Positions 8,650 through 16,424 of a stretch of DNA of 22,943 nt are shown piece by piece. The notes below the pieces were generated by a model, which was given only the letters and a program-made list of their open reading frames with translations, did no database searches and was not told the DNA's origin. This stretch comes from DATJFH01 sp035495815. GTDB lineage: Bacteria; Acidobacteriota; Terriglobia; Bryobacterales; Bryobacteraceae. Within the stretch, counting starts at the first letter, position 1; each line of letters begins with the position of its first letter. The stretch lies in NCBI GenBank assembly GCA_035495815.1, contig DATJFH010000008.1:1-22943 (forward strand). Direction: 5' to 3'. Position numbers and translations under genes: made by a program.

Positions 8650-9393
8650 ATGCCCTTGGATCTTGACTACGTACGGGAACACCTTCCCGGCCGCGACCTG
8701 CGCTACTTCGACACGCTCGACACGACCATGCGCGCGGCTGCCGGATGCCCGCCCGGAACCGCCGTCATCGCCGGGGAGCAGACCGCCGGCCAGGGACGAC
8801 ACGGCCACTCCTGGCATTCCGAAAAGGGCGCCGGACTCTACGTTTCCATCGTGCTGCCCACTCAAACGGCGCCCGCTCTTACAATGGCGCTCGGTCTCGC
8901 GACAGCGGAAGCCATCACCGCCGAGTCCGGCGTCGTCTGCGATTTGCGCTGGCCGAACGACGTCATGATCGGCTTGCGCAAGGCGGCCGGCATCCTCGCG
9001 CAGCTCGCGGACTCCACAGCCATCGCCGGAATCGGCGTCAACGTCAACCACCAGCGCTTTCCGCCCGAGCTCGCCGATGAAGCCACTTCGCTCCGCATCG
9101 CATCCGGCCGCGTGCAATCGCGCGAACGGCTCCTCATCGCGTTGCTGCCGGCAGTCGACCGCTATATCGAAGTGCTGACCCTGAAAGGAACGGCCGCCAT
9201 CCTCGACCTGTTCTCCCGGCGCTCTACCTACGCCAGCGGCAAGCGCATCGCCGTTCAACAGGGCGATACAATCTTGCATGGCACCACCGCCGGTCTGACC
9301 GACGCCGGGTTTCTGGTGGTCCGGAAAGACGACGGGTCGGACGAAATCATTGTCGCTGGAGGCGTGCGTGCTGTTGGCGCTGGACGCGGGTAA
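8650..9393 (+). CDS. birA: Biotin--[acetyl-CoA-carboxylase] ligase, catalytic domain only
   Basis: It activates biotin to biotinyl-AMP and transfers it to the biotin carboxyl carrier protein. It has 247 residues and no N-terminal winged-helix domain, so it should be a monofunctional ligase and not the BirA-type repressor. The biotin/ATP loop is G-Q-G-R-H-G-H at 47-53, a variant of GRGRxGR. L-R-W-P-N-D-V lies at 99-105 and the conserved lysine at 111 precedes A-A-G-I-L. A small C-terminal SH3-like domain follows. The start is the first suitable ATG after a 72-base gap behind nadC, with no clear Shine-Dalgarno. The gene name follows the family; epr or bpl would be equally apt. Confidence 0.93.
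   Translation: MPLDLDYVREHLPGRDLRYFDTLDTTMRAAAGCPPGTAVIAGEQTAGQGRHGHSWHSEKGAGLYVSIVLPTQTAPALTMALGLATAEAITAESGVVCDLRWPNDVMIGLRKAAGILAQLADSTAIAGIGVNVNHQRFPPELADEATSLRIASGRVQSRERLLIALLPAVDRYIEVLTLKGTAAILDLFSRRSTYASGKRIAVQQGDTILHGTTAGLTDAGFLVVRKDDGSDEIIVAGGVRAVGAGRG
9358..9362 (+). promoter_or_regulatory. Ribosome-binding site GGAGG that fixes the coaX start
   Basis: GGAGG lies five bases before a GTG at 9368, inside the end of birA. It favours GTG 9368 over the in-frame TTG at 9350. Confidence 0.6.
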
Positions 9394-10138
9394 CACCAAC
9401 CTGACCATCGGGGCATTCGAATTCGGCAAGCTGACGGCGAACTGGCGGTTGCGCACCGTGCATGAGCAGACCGCCGACGAGTGGGGCGTGCTCGTGCGCG
9501 GCCTGCTTTCCCTCGCCAACATCGATTTCGAAAAAATCGACGCCATCGTCGTAGCGAGCGTGGTTCCGCCCATGAACGCCGCGCTGTCCCAGATGGCTCA
9601 GCGCTATTTCGAGACGGATGCCTTTTTCGTGACTCACGAAACCGACATCGGCCTGAAGATTCTCTATGACGACCCGCGAGAAGTGGGCGCGGACCGCCTC
9701 GTCAACGGCGTGGCCGCGCTGAGCAAATACGGCGGGCCTTGTATTGTCGTGGATATGGGCACGGCGATCACTTTCGACGCCATCTCCGCCGGCGCCGAAT
9801 ACCTGGGCGGCATCATCTCGGCCGGAATCGGCATCTCCATCGACGCCCTGTTCGCCCGTACGGCGCGGCTGCCCCGGGTCGAGTTCCGCGAGCCGGAAAA
9901 GCTGATCGGGACCAATACCGTCGGCAGCGTGCAATCGGGCCTTTTCTACGGGGCGCTCAGCCTCATCGACGGGACCATCGAACGCCTCGTGCAGGAACTG
10001 GGCAATGAAACCAAAGTCGTCGGCACGGGCGGGCAGGCCGGCCTGATCGCGCCGCAATCCAAGTACCTGAAAACGATCGACGAAAATTTAACCCTGGACG
10101 GTCTGGAGATCATCTGGACCCGGCACGCCCGGCCGTGA
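9368..10138 (+). CDS. coaX: Type III pantothenate kinase
   Basis: It phosphorylates pantothenate, the first step of coenzyme A synthesis; type III enzymes belong to the ASKHA fold and need a monovalent cation. From GTG 9368 it has 256 residues and begins M-L-L-A-L-D-A-G-N-T-N, aligning with the family's N-terminal phosphate-binding motif (Asp6). G-A-D-R-L-V-N-G at 107-114 carries the likely general base Asp109. V-V-D-M-G-T-A-I-T-F-D and Y-L-G-G-x-I-x-x-G follow, then V-G-T-G-G near the C-terminus. An in-frame TTG at 9350 would add six residues with no ribosome-binding site. It overlaps birA by 26 bases and the next gene by four (GTGA). Confidence 0.94.
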   Translation: MLLALDAGNTNLTIGAFEFGKLTANWRLRTVHEQTADEWGVLVRGLLSLANIDFEKIDAIVVASVVPPMNAALSQMAQRYFETDAFFVTHETDIGLKILYDDPREVGADRLVNGVAALSKYGGPCIVVDMGTAITFDAISAGAEYLGGIISAGIGISIDALFARTARLPRVEFREPEKLIGTNTVGSVQSGLFYGALSLIDGTIERLVQELGNETKVVGTGGQAGLIAPQSKYLKTIDENLTLDGLEIIWTRHARP

Positions 10139-10824
10139 GTGAACTTCAAGAGGACTGGATCCGGAACTACTTCAATTACTTCACCGAGGTGGAGGAGCAT
10201 TTTCAGCGCGTCCGCGGCACGAGTCTGTTTCTCCTCTCGCCGCTCGACTGGGCTTTGATCGAGAGCTGGAAGAACGGCGGGGTTCCGCTGGCGGCGGTGC
10301 TGCGAGGCATCGATTCGGCTTTCGAGAAGTGGCGCGGACGGAAATCGAAAACGCAGATGGTCAATTCCCTCGCCTTCTGCGCCCAGGCCGTTCTGACGGA
10401 AGCGCAGATCATGGCCGGCTCAGGCCAGGACCAGCCCCGCAGCGCCCCGGCGCCGGCGCCCTTTCCCGCCGAGGAGCTGAGGCGTTATCTGCAGGAGAAC
10501 GCAACCGCCGCCGCGGCCGCTGGATTCCCAGACACGGCCGCTACGCTGGAGAATTTGGCGGCTGAAGCGGATGCGCACATGTCGGATCTCGAGCAGCTCG
10601 AGCAGCGTCTGACCGCGATCGAGGAGAAGCTGATCGCCACGCTCAAAAGCCGCCAGACTGAAGAAGAGCTGTTCCAGGCGCGCCGCGACCTCGAGGCGCA
10701 GCTCCGGCCCTATCGCGGCAAGATGTCCGCCGGCCAGCTTTCGATGCTGGAGCGGCAATACCTCGAGCGGCGATTGCTCGAGCAGGCCAAACTGCCGCGG
10801 CTGAGCTTGTTCTACATGCGCTGA
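10135..10824 (+). CDS. Conserved coiled-coil protein of unknown function
   Basis: The protein has 229 residues, starting at a GTG that overlaps the coaX stop (GTGA). Residues 1-95 form a compact domain (Y-F-N-Y-F-T-E-V-E-E-H-F-Q-R near 12-25, then S-P-L-D-W-A-L-I-E-S-W and V-L-R-G-I-D-x-A-F). An Ala/Pro linker spans about 97-115. Residues about 130-215 are rich in Glu, Leu, Gln and Arg heptads, predicted as a long coiled coil. No signal peptide, membrane segment or catalytic motif is visible. I recall similar proteins in other Acidobacteriota but no function. The tight coupling to coaX and to the TPR membrane protein downstream suggests a cytoplasmic partner of that membrane protein; this is inference. 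Confidence 0.75.
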   Translation: MSELQEDWIRNYFNYFTEVEEHFQRVRGTSLFLLSPLDWALIESWKNGGVPLAAVLRGIDSAFEKWRGRKSKTQMVNSLAFCAQAVLTEAQIMAGSGQDQPRSAPAPAPFPAEELRRYLQENATAAAAAGFPDTAATLENLAAEADAHMSDLEQLEQRLTAIEEKLIATLKSRQTEEELFQARRDLEAQLRPYRGKMSAGQLSMLERQYLERRLLEQAKLPRLSLFYMR

Positions 10825-11954
10825 TGGTGAACCTGATCCTTTTTCTCGAGCTTTTCCGGCGCCCGTCGGCGGCCATGAGCCGCATTCTCGATGAAGGCAG
10901 CCTGCTGTTCGCCAGCTGCGCGGCTCTGGCGGTCTCCCTGTTGCTGCCGCACTGGCTGCCGGTCAGTTTCTATGCGCCGCTGCTGCTGCTGGCCGTGGTC
11001 TACGTCCCCGGCGCGCTGCTCATCACGGTCCTGATGGCTCGGCTCGGCGCGTTTTGGACCGTCTTCGAGCGTGACTACTCTCCGCTGCTCACCTGCGCGG
11101 CCATGGCGTGGTCCGCGGTCAACCTTCCCCTGGCGCTGGTGGCGCGAATGTGGCCTCCCTCCATTGCTCTAGGATTGGCCGCCGCGGGCTACCTTTATTT
11201 CGCCGTGCTGATGTTCTTCGCCGTCCGCACCGTATTTGAAACCGACAACGCAATCGCCGCCGGAGTGGTCTGCCTCTCCTGGGTCCCACTCGTCGCCGCC
11301 GCCCTGTTCTGGGGTCCGATCAGCGGGGTCGCCGGATGGCTGGCCTCGCCTTTCTTCCTGTTCTATGCCTGGCGTTACCTGGGAGGGGAAGTTTCCAATC
11401 TGGGCCAGGGATTGCGCAGCCGCCAGAATTTTCACCGCATGCTCGAAGCCGCCGCCATCAACTCGCACGACGCCGAAGCACGTTATCAGCTCGGGCTCAT
11501 CTACCAGCAGCGGCGCCAGTATTCCGAGGCCATACGCCGGTTTCAAGAAGCGATCGCCATCGACCCCACCGAGACCGACGCCCACTTTCAGCTGGGGCGC
11601 ATCGCGCTCGAACAGGGTCGTCTGAAAGACGCCTTCACCAGCCTGCAGACGGTTCTGGACCAGAACGAAAAGCACAGCTCGCACGAGATCCTGCGCGAGC
11701 TAGGACGGATGTACGTGGCCGCCAAACAGTATGAGGATGCGCGCCGCGAGCTGGCGATGTACGTGGCCCGGCGGGAATACGATCCGGAAGGCCTCTACTA
11801 CTACGGAAAGGCGCTCGACGGTCTGGGCGAGGCAGCCGCCGCCCGCGAGATGTATGCCCGCGCAGTGGACGCCGGCCGCCACACGCCGCGCTTCCGCCGC
11901 CGCTACACCGCCCGCTGGAGCCGGCTGGCCCAGAAGCAATTGCGAAAGAAATGA
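10824..11954 (+). CDS. Polytopic membrane protein with Yip1-like N-terminus and C-terminal TPR repeats
   Basis: The protein has 376 residues. The ATG shares one base with the preceding stop (TGATG), so translation is probably coupled. Hydrophobic segments at about 26-42, 49-70, 88-108, 113-138, 143-163 and 168-184 predict about six membrane helices. The arrangement after R-I-L-D-E-G-S resembles Yip1-type domains, though I am not sure of that assignment. Residues about 213-350 contain at least three TPR units, including A-R-Y-Q-L-G-L-I-Y then A-I-A-I-D-P, and H-F-Q-L-G-R-I-A-L. These form a protein-interaction platform, probably cytoplasmic. The tail is strongly basic. Its role is unknown; it could recruit a soluble partner to the inner membrane, such as the coiled-coil protein encoded just before it. 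Confidence 0.8.
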   Translation: MVNLILFLELFRRPSAAMSRILDEGSLLFASCAALAVSLLLPHWLPVSFYAPLLLLAVVYVPGALLITVLMARLGAFWTVFERDYSPLLTCAAMAWSAVNLPLALVARMWPPSIALGLAAAGYLYFAVLMFFAVRTVFETDNAIAAGVVCLSWVPLVAAALFWGPISGVAGWLASPFFLFYAWRYLGGEVSNLGQGLRSRQNFHRMLEAAAINSHDAEARYQLGLIYQQRRQYSEAIRRFQEAIAIDPTETDAHFQLGRIALEQGRLKDAFTSLQTVLDQNEKHSSHEILRELGRMYVAAKQYEDARRELAMYVARREYDPEGLYYYGKALDGLGEAAAAREMYARAVDAGRHTPRFRRRYTARWSRLAQKQLRKK

Positions 11955-11970
11955 AGCAGGGACGCCGGGC

Positions 11971-11991
11971 GGGGCAGCCGCGGCTTGCCCC
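11971..11991 (+). terminator. GC-rich hairpin, weak candidate terminator between operons
   Basis: GGGGCA (11971-11976) pairs with TGCCCC (11986-11991), and further GC pairing is possible inside. There is no T-run after the stem, and its 3' arm overlaps the proposed -35 box of aroC. It may act as a weak or Rho-assisted stop, or simply as promoter context. Confidence 0.25.
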
Positions 11992-12013
11992 TCCGCTGCT
12001 CATCCGATACGAT
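11985..12013 (+). promoter_or_regulatory. Promoter of the aroC operon
   Basis: TTGCCC at 11985-11990 and TACGAT at 12008-12013 are separated by 17 bases, each matching four of six consensus bases. Initiation near 12020 would leave a leader of about nine bases before the ATG at 12029. There is no Shine-Dalgarno in that leader. TAAAAT at 12014-12019 is an alternative -10. Confidence 0.5.
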
Positions 12014-12028
12014 TAAAATTCCTTCCCA

Positions 12029-13210
12029 ATGCTTCGCTTCGAAACAGCAGGTGAATCGCACGGAGAGTGCCTGGCCGCCATCCTCACCGGATTGCCGGCC
12101 GGCGTTCCGGTCTCCGTGGACGCGGTCAACCACCAGCTCTGGCGCCGGCAACAGGGCTACGGCCGGGGCGGGCGCATGAAAATCGAGACGGACAGGGCCC
12201 AACTGGTCTCCGGGGTGCGGCACTCCTGCACCATCGGCTCGCCCATCGCGATACTGATCGAAAACAAGGATTGGAAAAACTGGACGGAGGCGCTGCCGGT
12301 CGAAGACATCGACGGCGGCGAGGACAAGAAGAAGCCGGTGACACGGCCGCGCCCCGGTCACGCCGACCTGCCCGGCGCGCTCAAATACAACTTCCACGAC
12401 GCGCGCTACATCCTGGAGCGGGCCAGCGCGCGGGAAACAGCGGCGCGCGTAGCAGCCGGCGCATTGGCGAGAGCTCTTCTCGGCGAATTCGGTGTCGAGA
12501 TCCTGAGCCACGTGATCGCCGTCGGCCCGGTGCGCCTCGAACGGCCCGCGACCTGGGACGAGTTACGCGCCCTGAATGAGAAAACGGACGTCCTGCTCGG
12601 CTGCGTCGATCCGGCGGTGGAAGAGAAGATGAAGGCCGTGGTGGACGAAGCTTATCGCACCGGCGATACGGTGGGCGGAGTCTTTGAGGTGGTTGCCCGC
12701 AACGTGCCGCCCGGACTCGGGTCGCACGTGACCTGGGACTCGCGGCTCGACGGGCGTCTGGCTCAGGCGATCGTTTCGATGCAGGCTGTAAAAGGAGTCG
12801 AGATCGGATTCGCAGCCGAGGGCGCGGCCAACTTCGGCTCGGCCGTGCAGGATACCATTCACTACCGGCGCGAGGCGGAAGACGGCGGGACTTTTACGCG
12901 CGGCGCCAACCGCGCGGGAGGAGTCGAGGGCGGGATCACCAACGGCCAGGATCTGCTGGTGCGCGGTCTGCTCAAACCGATCTCGACGCTGCGGCGCCCG
13001 CTCGAATCGGTGGACCTGGTGACGCGGGAACCCGCGCTGGCCGCTTACGAGCGCTCCGACGTTTGCGTCGTACCGGCCGCCGGCGTGATCGGGGAGGCCA
13101 TGGTGGCGCTGGTGCTGGCCCAGGCGTTCCTGGAAAAATTCGGCGGCGATTCGCTGCCCGAGACACGTCGCAATTACGACGGGTTCCTCGAACAAGTGCG
13201 CACTTTCTGA
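12029..13210 (+). CDS. aroC: Chorismate synthase
   Basis: It converts 5-enolpyruvylshikimate 3-phosphate to chorismate using reduced FMN, the last step of the shikimate pathway. It has 393 residues, a normal length. Conserved segments are G-E-S-H-G at 8-12, R-Q-Q-G-Y-G-R-G-G-R-M at 40-50, R-P-G-H-A-D-L at 108-114, the D-A-R-Y-I-L-E-R-A-S-A-R-E-T stretch from 124, and R-A-G-G-V-E-G-G-I-T-N-G later. The start M-L-R-F-E-T-A-G-E-S-H-G matches the family's N-terminus. It is first in an operon with def three bases downstream. Confidence 0.97.
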   Translation: MLRFETAGESHGECLAAILTGLPAGVPVSVDAVNHQLWRRQQGYGRGGRMKIETDRAQLVSGVRHSCTIGSPIAILIENKDWKNWTEALPVEDIDGGEDKKKPVTRPRPGHADLPGALKYNFHDARYILERASARETAARVAAGALARALLGEFGVEILSHVIAVGPVRLERPATWDELRALNEKTDVLLGCVDPAVEEKMKAVVDEAYRTGDTVGGVFEVVARNVPPGLGSHVTWDSRLDGRLAQAIVSMQAVKGVEIGFAAEGAANFGSAVQDTIHYRREAEDGGTFTRGANRAGGVEGGITNGQDLLVRGLLKPISTLRRPLESVDLVTREPALAAYERSDVCVVPAAGVIGEAMVALVLAQAFLEKFGGDSLPETRRNYDGFLEQVRTF

Positions 13211-13213
13211 ACT

Positions 13214-13729
13214 ATGATCTATCCGATTGTGAAATACGGCGACCCCGTGCTCGAGCGTCCGGCGGCGATCGTCACCGAGTTCGATAACCCCGAATTGGAC
13301 AAGTTTCTCGAAGACATGTTCGAGTCCATGTACGCCGCCAAGGGTGTCGGGCTGGCGGCCACGCAGATCGGAATATCGCGGCGAATTGCCGTGATCGATT
13401 GCTCGGTGGGCGAAGATCCGGCTCAGAAGATCGTTCTTATCAATCCGGAGATCATTCAGGTCGAAGGCAAGCAGAAGGGCGAGGAGGGCTGCCTCAGCAT
13501 ACCCGGTTTTCGCGAAGAGGTTTCGCGCGGCAAGAAGGTTACCGTTCGGGCGCGGAACGCCAAAGGCGAAGTATTTGAACAGACCGGCGAGGATCTGCTC
13601 GCGCGCGCCTTCCTGCACGAAACCGATCATCTGTACGGGAAGCTCTACATCACCCATATTTCGGCGCTGAAGCGGGACCTGATCCGGCGCAAGATCCGGA
13701 AAATGGTCAAGGCCGGAGAATGGACCTGA
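13214..13729 (+). CDS. def: Peptide deformylase
   Basis: A metalloenzyme that removes the formyl group from the N-terminal methionine of new proteins. It has 171 residues. All three family motifs are present: G-V-G-L-A-A-T-Q-I-G at 44-53, E-G-C-L-S at 91-95 (metal ligand Cys93), and H-E-T-D-H at 135-139 (metal ligands His135 and His139, catalytic Glu136). No ribosome-binding site is evident three bases after aroC, so translation probably depends on coupling. It overlaps fmt by ten bases, pairing the enzymes that remove and add formyl groups. Confidence 0.96.
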   Translation: MIYPIVKYGDPVLERPAAIVTEFDNPELDKFLEDMFESMYAAKGVGLAATQIGISRRIAVIDCSVGEDPAQKIVLINPEIIQVEGKQKGEEGCLSIPGFREEVSRGKKVTVRARNAKGEVFEQTGEDLLARAFLHETDHLYGKLYITHISALKRDLIRRKIRKMVKAGEWT

Positions 13730-14655
13730 TATTTTTCGGCACGCCTGTTTTCGCTGTTCCCACACTCAAGAGGATTCTCGAAACAGGGCACCGGGTCCAG
13801 GCTGTGATCACACAGCCCGACCGGCCGAAAGGCCGCAGCCAGGCGGTCTCCCCTTCTCCCGTCAAGGAAGCGGCGCTGGCGTACGGATTGCCTTTGTTTC
13901 AGCCGGAGCGAATCCGCCGGCCGGAAGTGGTCGAGCGGCTGGCCGCGATGAAAGCCGACGCCATGGTTGTGGTCGGCTATGGCCAGATCATTCCGCAATC
14001 GATCATCGACCTGCCGCGGTTCGGGATCATCAATGTTCACGGCTCTCTGCTTCCGAAGTACCGGGGGGCAGCGCCGATCCAGTGGTCCATCATCAACGGG
14101 GAAAAAGTGACCGGGGTGACTACGATGCGTATCGACGCGGGCCTCGATACGGGCGACATGCTGCTGAAGGCGGAGACCGCGATCGGACCGGAAGAAACGG
14201 CGGTGGAGTTGGGACAGCGGCTTGCCCCGATGGGCGCGGAGCTGCTGGTCGAGACGCTGGCCGGCCTCGAAGCCGGCACGCTCGTTCCCGAGAGGCAGGA
14301 CTCCACCCAAGCCACGCTTGCGCCGATTCTGAAAAAGGAAGACGGGTGGATCGCCTGGAATTCGCCGGCGCAGGCGATCCACAATCGCGTACGCGGGCTT
14401 CTGCCCTGGCCGGGAGCGTACACAAGGTTTCGTGGTCAAACTCTCCACATCTGGAAATCGAAGCTCGGGCCGCCGGCGGGCGGAGCGCCCGGGTCATTGC
14501 GCCGGACCGGAAGGTCGCTCGTCGCCGCCGGCGGTGACGGAGCCGGACTCGAGCTGCTCGAGATCCAGCTCGAAGGCAAGAAACGGATGAGCGGCGAAGC
14601 CTTCGCCAACGGCCAAAGATTGCAGGAGAATGAAACCTTGGGAGATCCAAGTTGA
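13720..14655 (+). CDS. fmt: Methionyl-tRNA formyltransferase
   Basis: It transfers a formyl group from 10-formyltetrahydrofolate to initiator Met-tRNA. It has 311 residues, the usual length. The N-terminus reads F-F-G-T-P-V-F-A-V-P. The catalytic triad is visible as Asn105 and His107 in N-V-H-G-S-L-L-P and Asp143 in A-G-L-D-T-G-D-M. Q-P-D-R-P-K-G-R at 32-39 is the basic tRNA-acceptor loop region. The C-terminal OB-fold domain follows from about residue 205. GGAGA directly before the ATG is a plausible ribosome-binding site inside def. The stop overlaps argJ by four bases (TTGA). Confidence 0.96.
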   Translation: MDLIFFGTPVFAVPTLKRILETGHRVQAVITQPDRPKGRSQAVSPSPVKEAALAYGLPLFQPERIRRPEVVERLAAMKADAMVVVGYGQIIPQSIIDLPRFGIINVHGSLLPKYRGAAPIQWSIINGEKVTGVTTMRIDAGLDTGDMLLKAETAIGPEETAVELGQRLAPMGAELLVETLAGLEAGTLVPERQDSTQATLAPILKKEDGWIAWNSPAQAIHNRVRGLLPWPGAYTRFRGQTLHIWKSKLGPPAGGAPGSLRRTGRSLVAAGGDGAGLELLEIQLEGKKRMSGEAFANGQRLQENETLGDPS

Positions 14656-15848
14656 TTTTGCCATTAGGATATCGATTCTCGTCGGTGTACGCCGGCATCC
14701 GGCGGGTCGAGAACAATCATGAGAAAGACGACCTGGCCCTGATCGTCTCCGGCGGGCCCGCCTCGACGGCCGCGGTGTTCACCCAGAATCGCGTGCAGGC
14801 CGCTCCGGTGAAACTGTCGCGCCAACATCTGCGCCAGTCGCGCGGCGTGGCCGCCGCCATCCTGGTGAACGCCGGCAACGCCAATTGCGCGACCCGCACC
14901 GGCGACCGCGTGGCTTCCGAATGCTGCCGGGCCGTAGCCAAGCGACTGCTGCTCCCCATTGCCCAGGTGCTGCCCGCTTCCACCGGCGTGATTGGCGTCG
15001 AACTCGATTCCTCGCTGATCCTGAAAGCGCTGCCGGCCCTGGTGGACGGCCTCGCCGAGAACAAGTTCGATGACGTCTCCCGCGCCATCATGACGACGGA
15101 TCTGGCCCCCAAAGTGGCGCACGCGGAGGTCAAACTGCGCCGGGGAACGGTGCGAATTTCCGGTATGACGAAAGGGTCCGGGATGATTCACCCGCGCATG
15201 GCGACCACGCTCGGATTTGTCCTCACCGACGCGCGCGTGCCGCCGGCCGTATTGCGCGGCATGGTGACGCGCGCCAATGACCGCAGCTACAACCGGCTCT
15301 CCGTGGATGGCGATACGTCCACCAACGACACACTGGTCCTGATGGCGAATGGCGCGTCCGGCGTCGGCCTCGACCCGGGCACGCACGAACGGGATTCGCT
15401 CGAGGAAGGGATCGCAACGGTAATGGAATCGCTGGCGCGGCAGATCGCGCGCGACGGAGAGGGCGCGACTCGCCTCGTCACCATCGAGGTGACCGGCGCA
15501 GCCACCGACCGCGACGCAGCTCAGATCGCGCGCACCATCGCCAACTCGCCGCTGGTGAAAACCGCCATGGCGGGGGCCGATCCTAACTGGGGCCGTATTT
15601 TGTGCGCCGCCGGATACGCCGGAGTCGCCTTCGATCCGTCGAAGGCCGACATCGATCTGCAGGAAACGCCCGTCTGCCGAGCCGGACTGGCGGCGCCGTT
15701 CTCCGAAGCCGCCCTCAAGAAAAAGCTCGCGTCCCAGGAATGTCACATCCGCTTCGCGTTGCGCGGAAAGGGAAAAGGCACGGCAAGGTTCTGGACTTGC
15801 GACCTGACCGACGGGTATATCCGCATCAACGCCAGCTACCGGACGTAG
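14652..15848 (+). CDS. argJ: Bifunctional glutamate N-acetyltransferase / amino-acid N-acetyltransferase
   Basis: It transfers the acetyl group from N-acetylornithine to glutamate, recycling acetyl groups in arginine synthesis, and may also make N-acetylglutamate from acetyl-CoA. It has 398 residues. The start is a TTG overlapping the fmt stop, with GGAGA six bases upstream; the resulting L-P-L-G-Y-R-F-S-S-V-Y-A-G-I matches the family's N-terminus. The self-cleavage site is in K-G-S-G-M-I-H-P-R-M-A-T, predicted between Ala184 and Thr185, with Thr185 as nucleophile. N-A-G-N-A-N-C at 73-79 and S-T-G-V-I-G at 110-115 are conserved. Near the end are A-G-A-D-P-N-W-G-R-I and the terminal I-N-A-S-Y-R-T. 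Confidence 0.96.
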   Translation: MILPLGYRFSSVYAGIRRVENNHEKDDLALIVSGGPASTAAVFTQNRVQAAPVKLSRQHLRQSRGVAAAILVNAGNANCATRTGDRVASECCRAVAKRLLLPIAQVLPASTGVIGVELDSSLILKALPALVDGLAENKFDDVSRAIMTTDLAPKVAHAEVKLRRGTVRISGMTKGSGMIHPRMATTLGFVLTDARVPPAVLRGMVTRANDRSYNRLSVDGDTSTNDTLVLMANGASGVGLDPGTHERDSLEEGIATVMESLARQIARDGEGATRLVTIEVTGAATDRDAAQIARTIANSPLVKTAMAGADPNWGRILCAAGYAGVAFDPSKADIDLQETPVCRAGLAAPFSEAALKKKLASQECHIRFALRGKGKGTARFWTCDLTDGYIRINASYRT

Positions 15849-15851
15849 AAT

Positions 15852-16277
15852 ATGCGCCGCCGTTCATTCCTGCTGCTAACCGCCGCTACCGCCTGGGCGG
15901 ATGTGGAGCAGGAGTTAAGCGACCTGGTTGCCGCTATGGCGTCCGGGCTGAGCGAAGGCAATGCGGCCGCGTTTCTGAAGACAGTGGATGCCTCCCTGCC
16001 CGGTTACGAGAGTTTTGCGGCCAACGTGAGAGGGCTGGTGGCGCAGAACGCACTGAGCTCGTCGATCGAAATTGTGAAGCAGGACGGCGACAATCGAGGG
16101 CGGAACCTGGAGCTGGACTGGCTGCTCGAAATCACGGGTACCGACGGCAGCCGCAATTTCGTGCGCCGTCAGGATACAGTGAAAGTCCGGCTGGAGCGAC
16201 GTAAAGGCAGATGGCGGGTGACGGCGATCGAACCTCGCGGTTTCTTTGCGCCTCCAGGAGTGGCCCCCGCCAAATAG
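15852..16277 (+). CDS. Small exported protein of unknown function, possibly NTF2/SnoaL-like
   Basis: The protein has 141 residues and starts three bases after argJ with no good ribosome-binding site. Residues 1-16 are a signal peptide (M-R-R-R-S-F-L-L-L core, cleavage likely after A-W-A). The R-R-x-F-L pattern is compatible with Tat export, but Sec is equally possible. The mature part has N-terminal helices (E-L-S-D-L-V-A-A-M) and ends in beta strands with K-G-R-W-R-V-T-A-I-E, a pattern common in NTF2/SnoaL/DUF4440-like folds. No catalytic residues can be assigned. It may be the last gene of the aroC unit; a 147-base gap follows. Confidence 0.65.
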   Translation: MRRRSFLLLTAATAWADVEQELSDLVAAMASGLSEGNAAAFLKTVDASLPGYESFAANVRGLVAQNALSSSIEIVKQDGDNRGRNLELDWLLEITGTDGSRNFVRRQDTVKVRLERRKGRWRVTAIEPRGFFAPPGVAPAK

Positions 16278-16321
16278 GTATAAGCCGGGGCGGTGGGAGT
16301 TTCCATCTGATGGGCCGCTCC

Positions 16322-16367
16322 GGCCGACTATTTTCCGGCGGAGTATAGTTCCACCGGGCGGTCGGCC
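16322..16367. repeat. Inverted repeat GGCCGAC ... GTCGGCC
   Basis: Seven-base perfect arms (16322-16328 and 16361-16367) flank a 32-base loop that contains a TATAGT hexamer (16344-16349). It could be a hairpin at the end of the argJ transcript or part of an upstream promoter region. No T-run follows. Confidence 0.3.
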
Positions 16368-16379
16368 AGAAAACAATCA

Positions 16380-16402
16380 GGCGGCGGCCCCCCACAGCCG
16401 CC
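16380..16402. repeat. GC-rich hairpin upstream of the PLP enzyme gene
   Basis: GGCGGC (16380-16385) and GCCGCC (16397-16402) form a six-pair stem with an 11-base C-rich loop, ending ten bases before the proposed -10 box. It covers the -35 position, where no -35 hexamer is visible. It may be regulatory or a weak terminator. Confidence 0.3.
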
Positions 16403-16411
16403 GGTTTGGGA

Positions 16412-16417
16412 TAAGAT
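16412..16417 (+). promoter_or_regulatory. -10-like TAAGAT immediately before the PLP enzyme gene
   Basis: TAAGAT matches four of six consensus bases and ends seven bases before the ATG at 16425. There is no Shine-Dalgarno, so a leaderless transcript is possible. Confidence 0.35.
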
Positions 16418-16424
16418 TGCGATT

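Noticed and set aside
8425..9573. Minus-strand open frame of 382 codons
   Set aside because: Antisense across nadC, birA and coaX; low-complexity shadow.
12563..13765. Minus-strand open frame of 400 codons
   Set aside because: Antisense to aroC, def and the start of fmt, all of which have complete family motifs.
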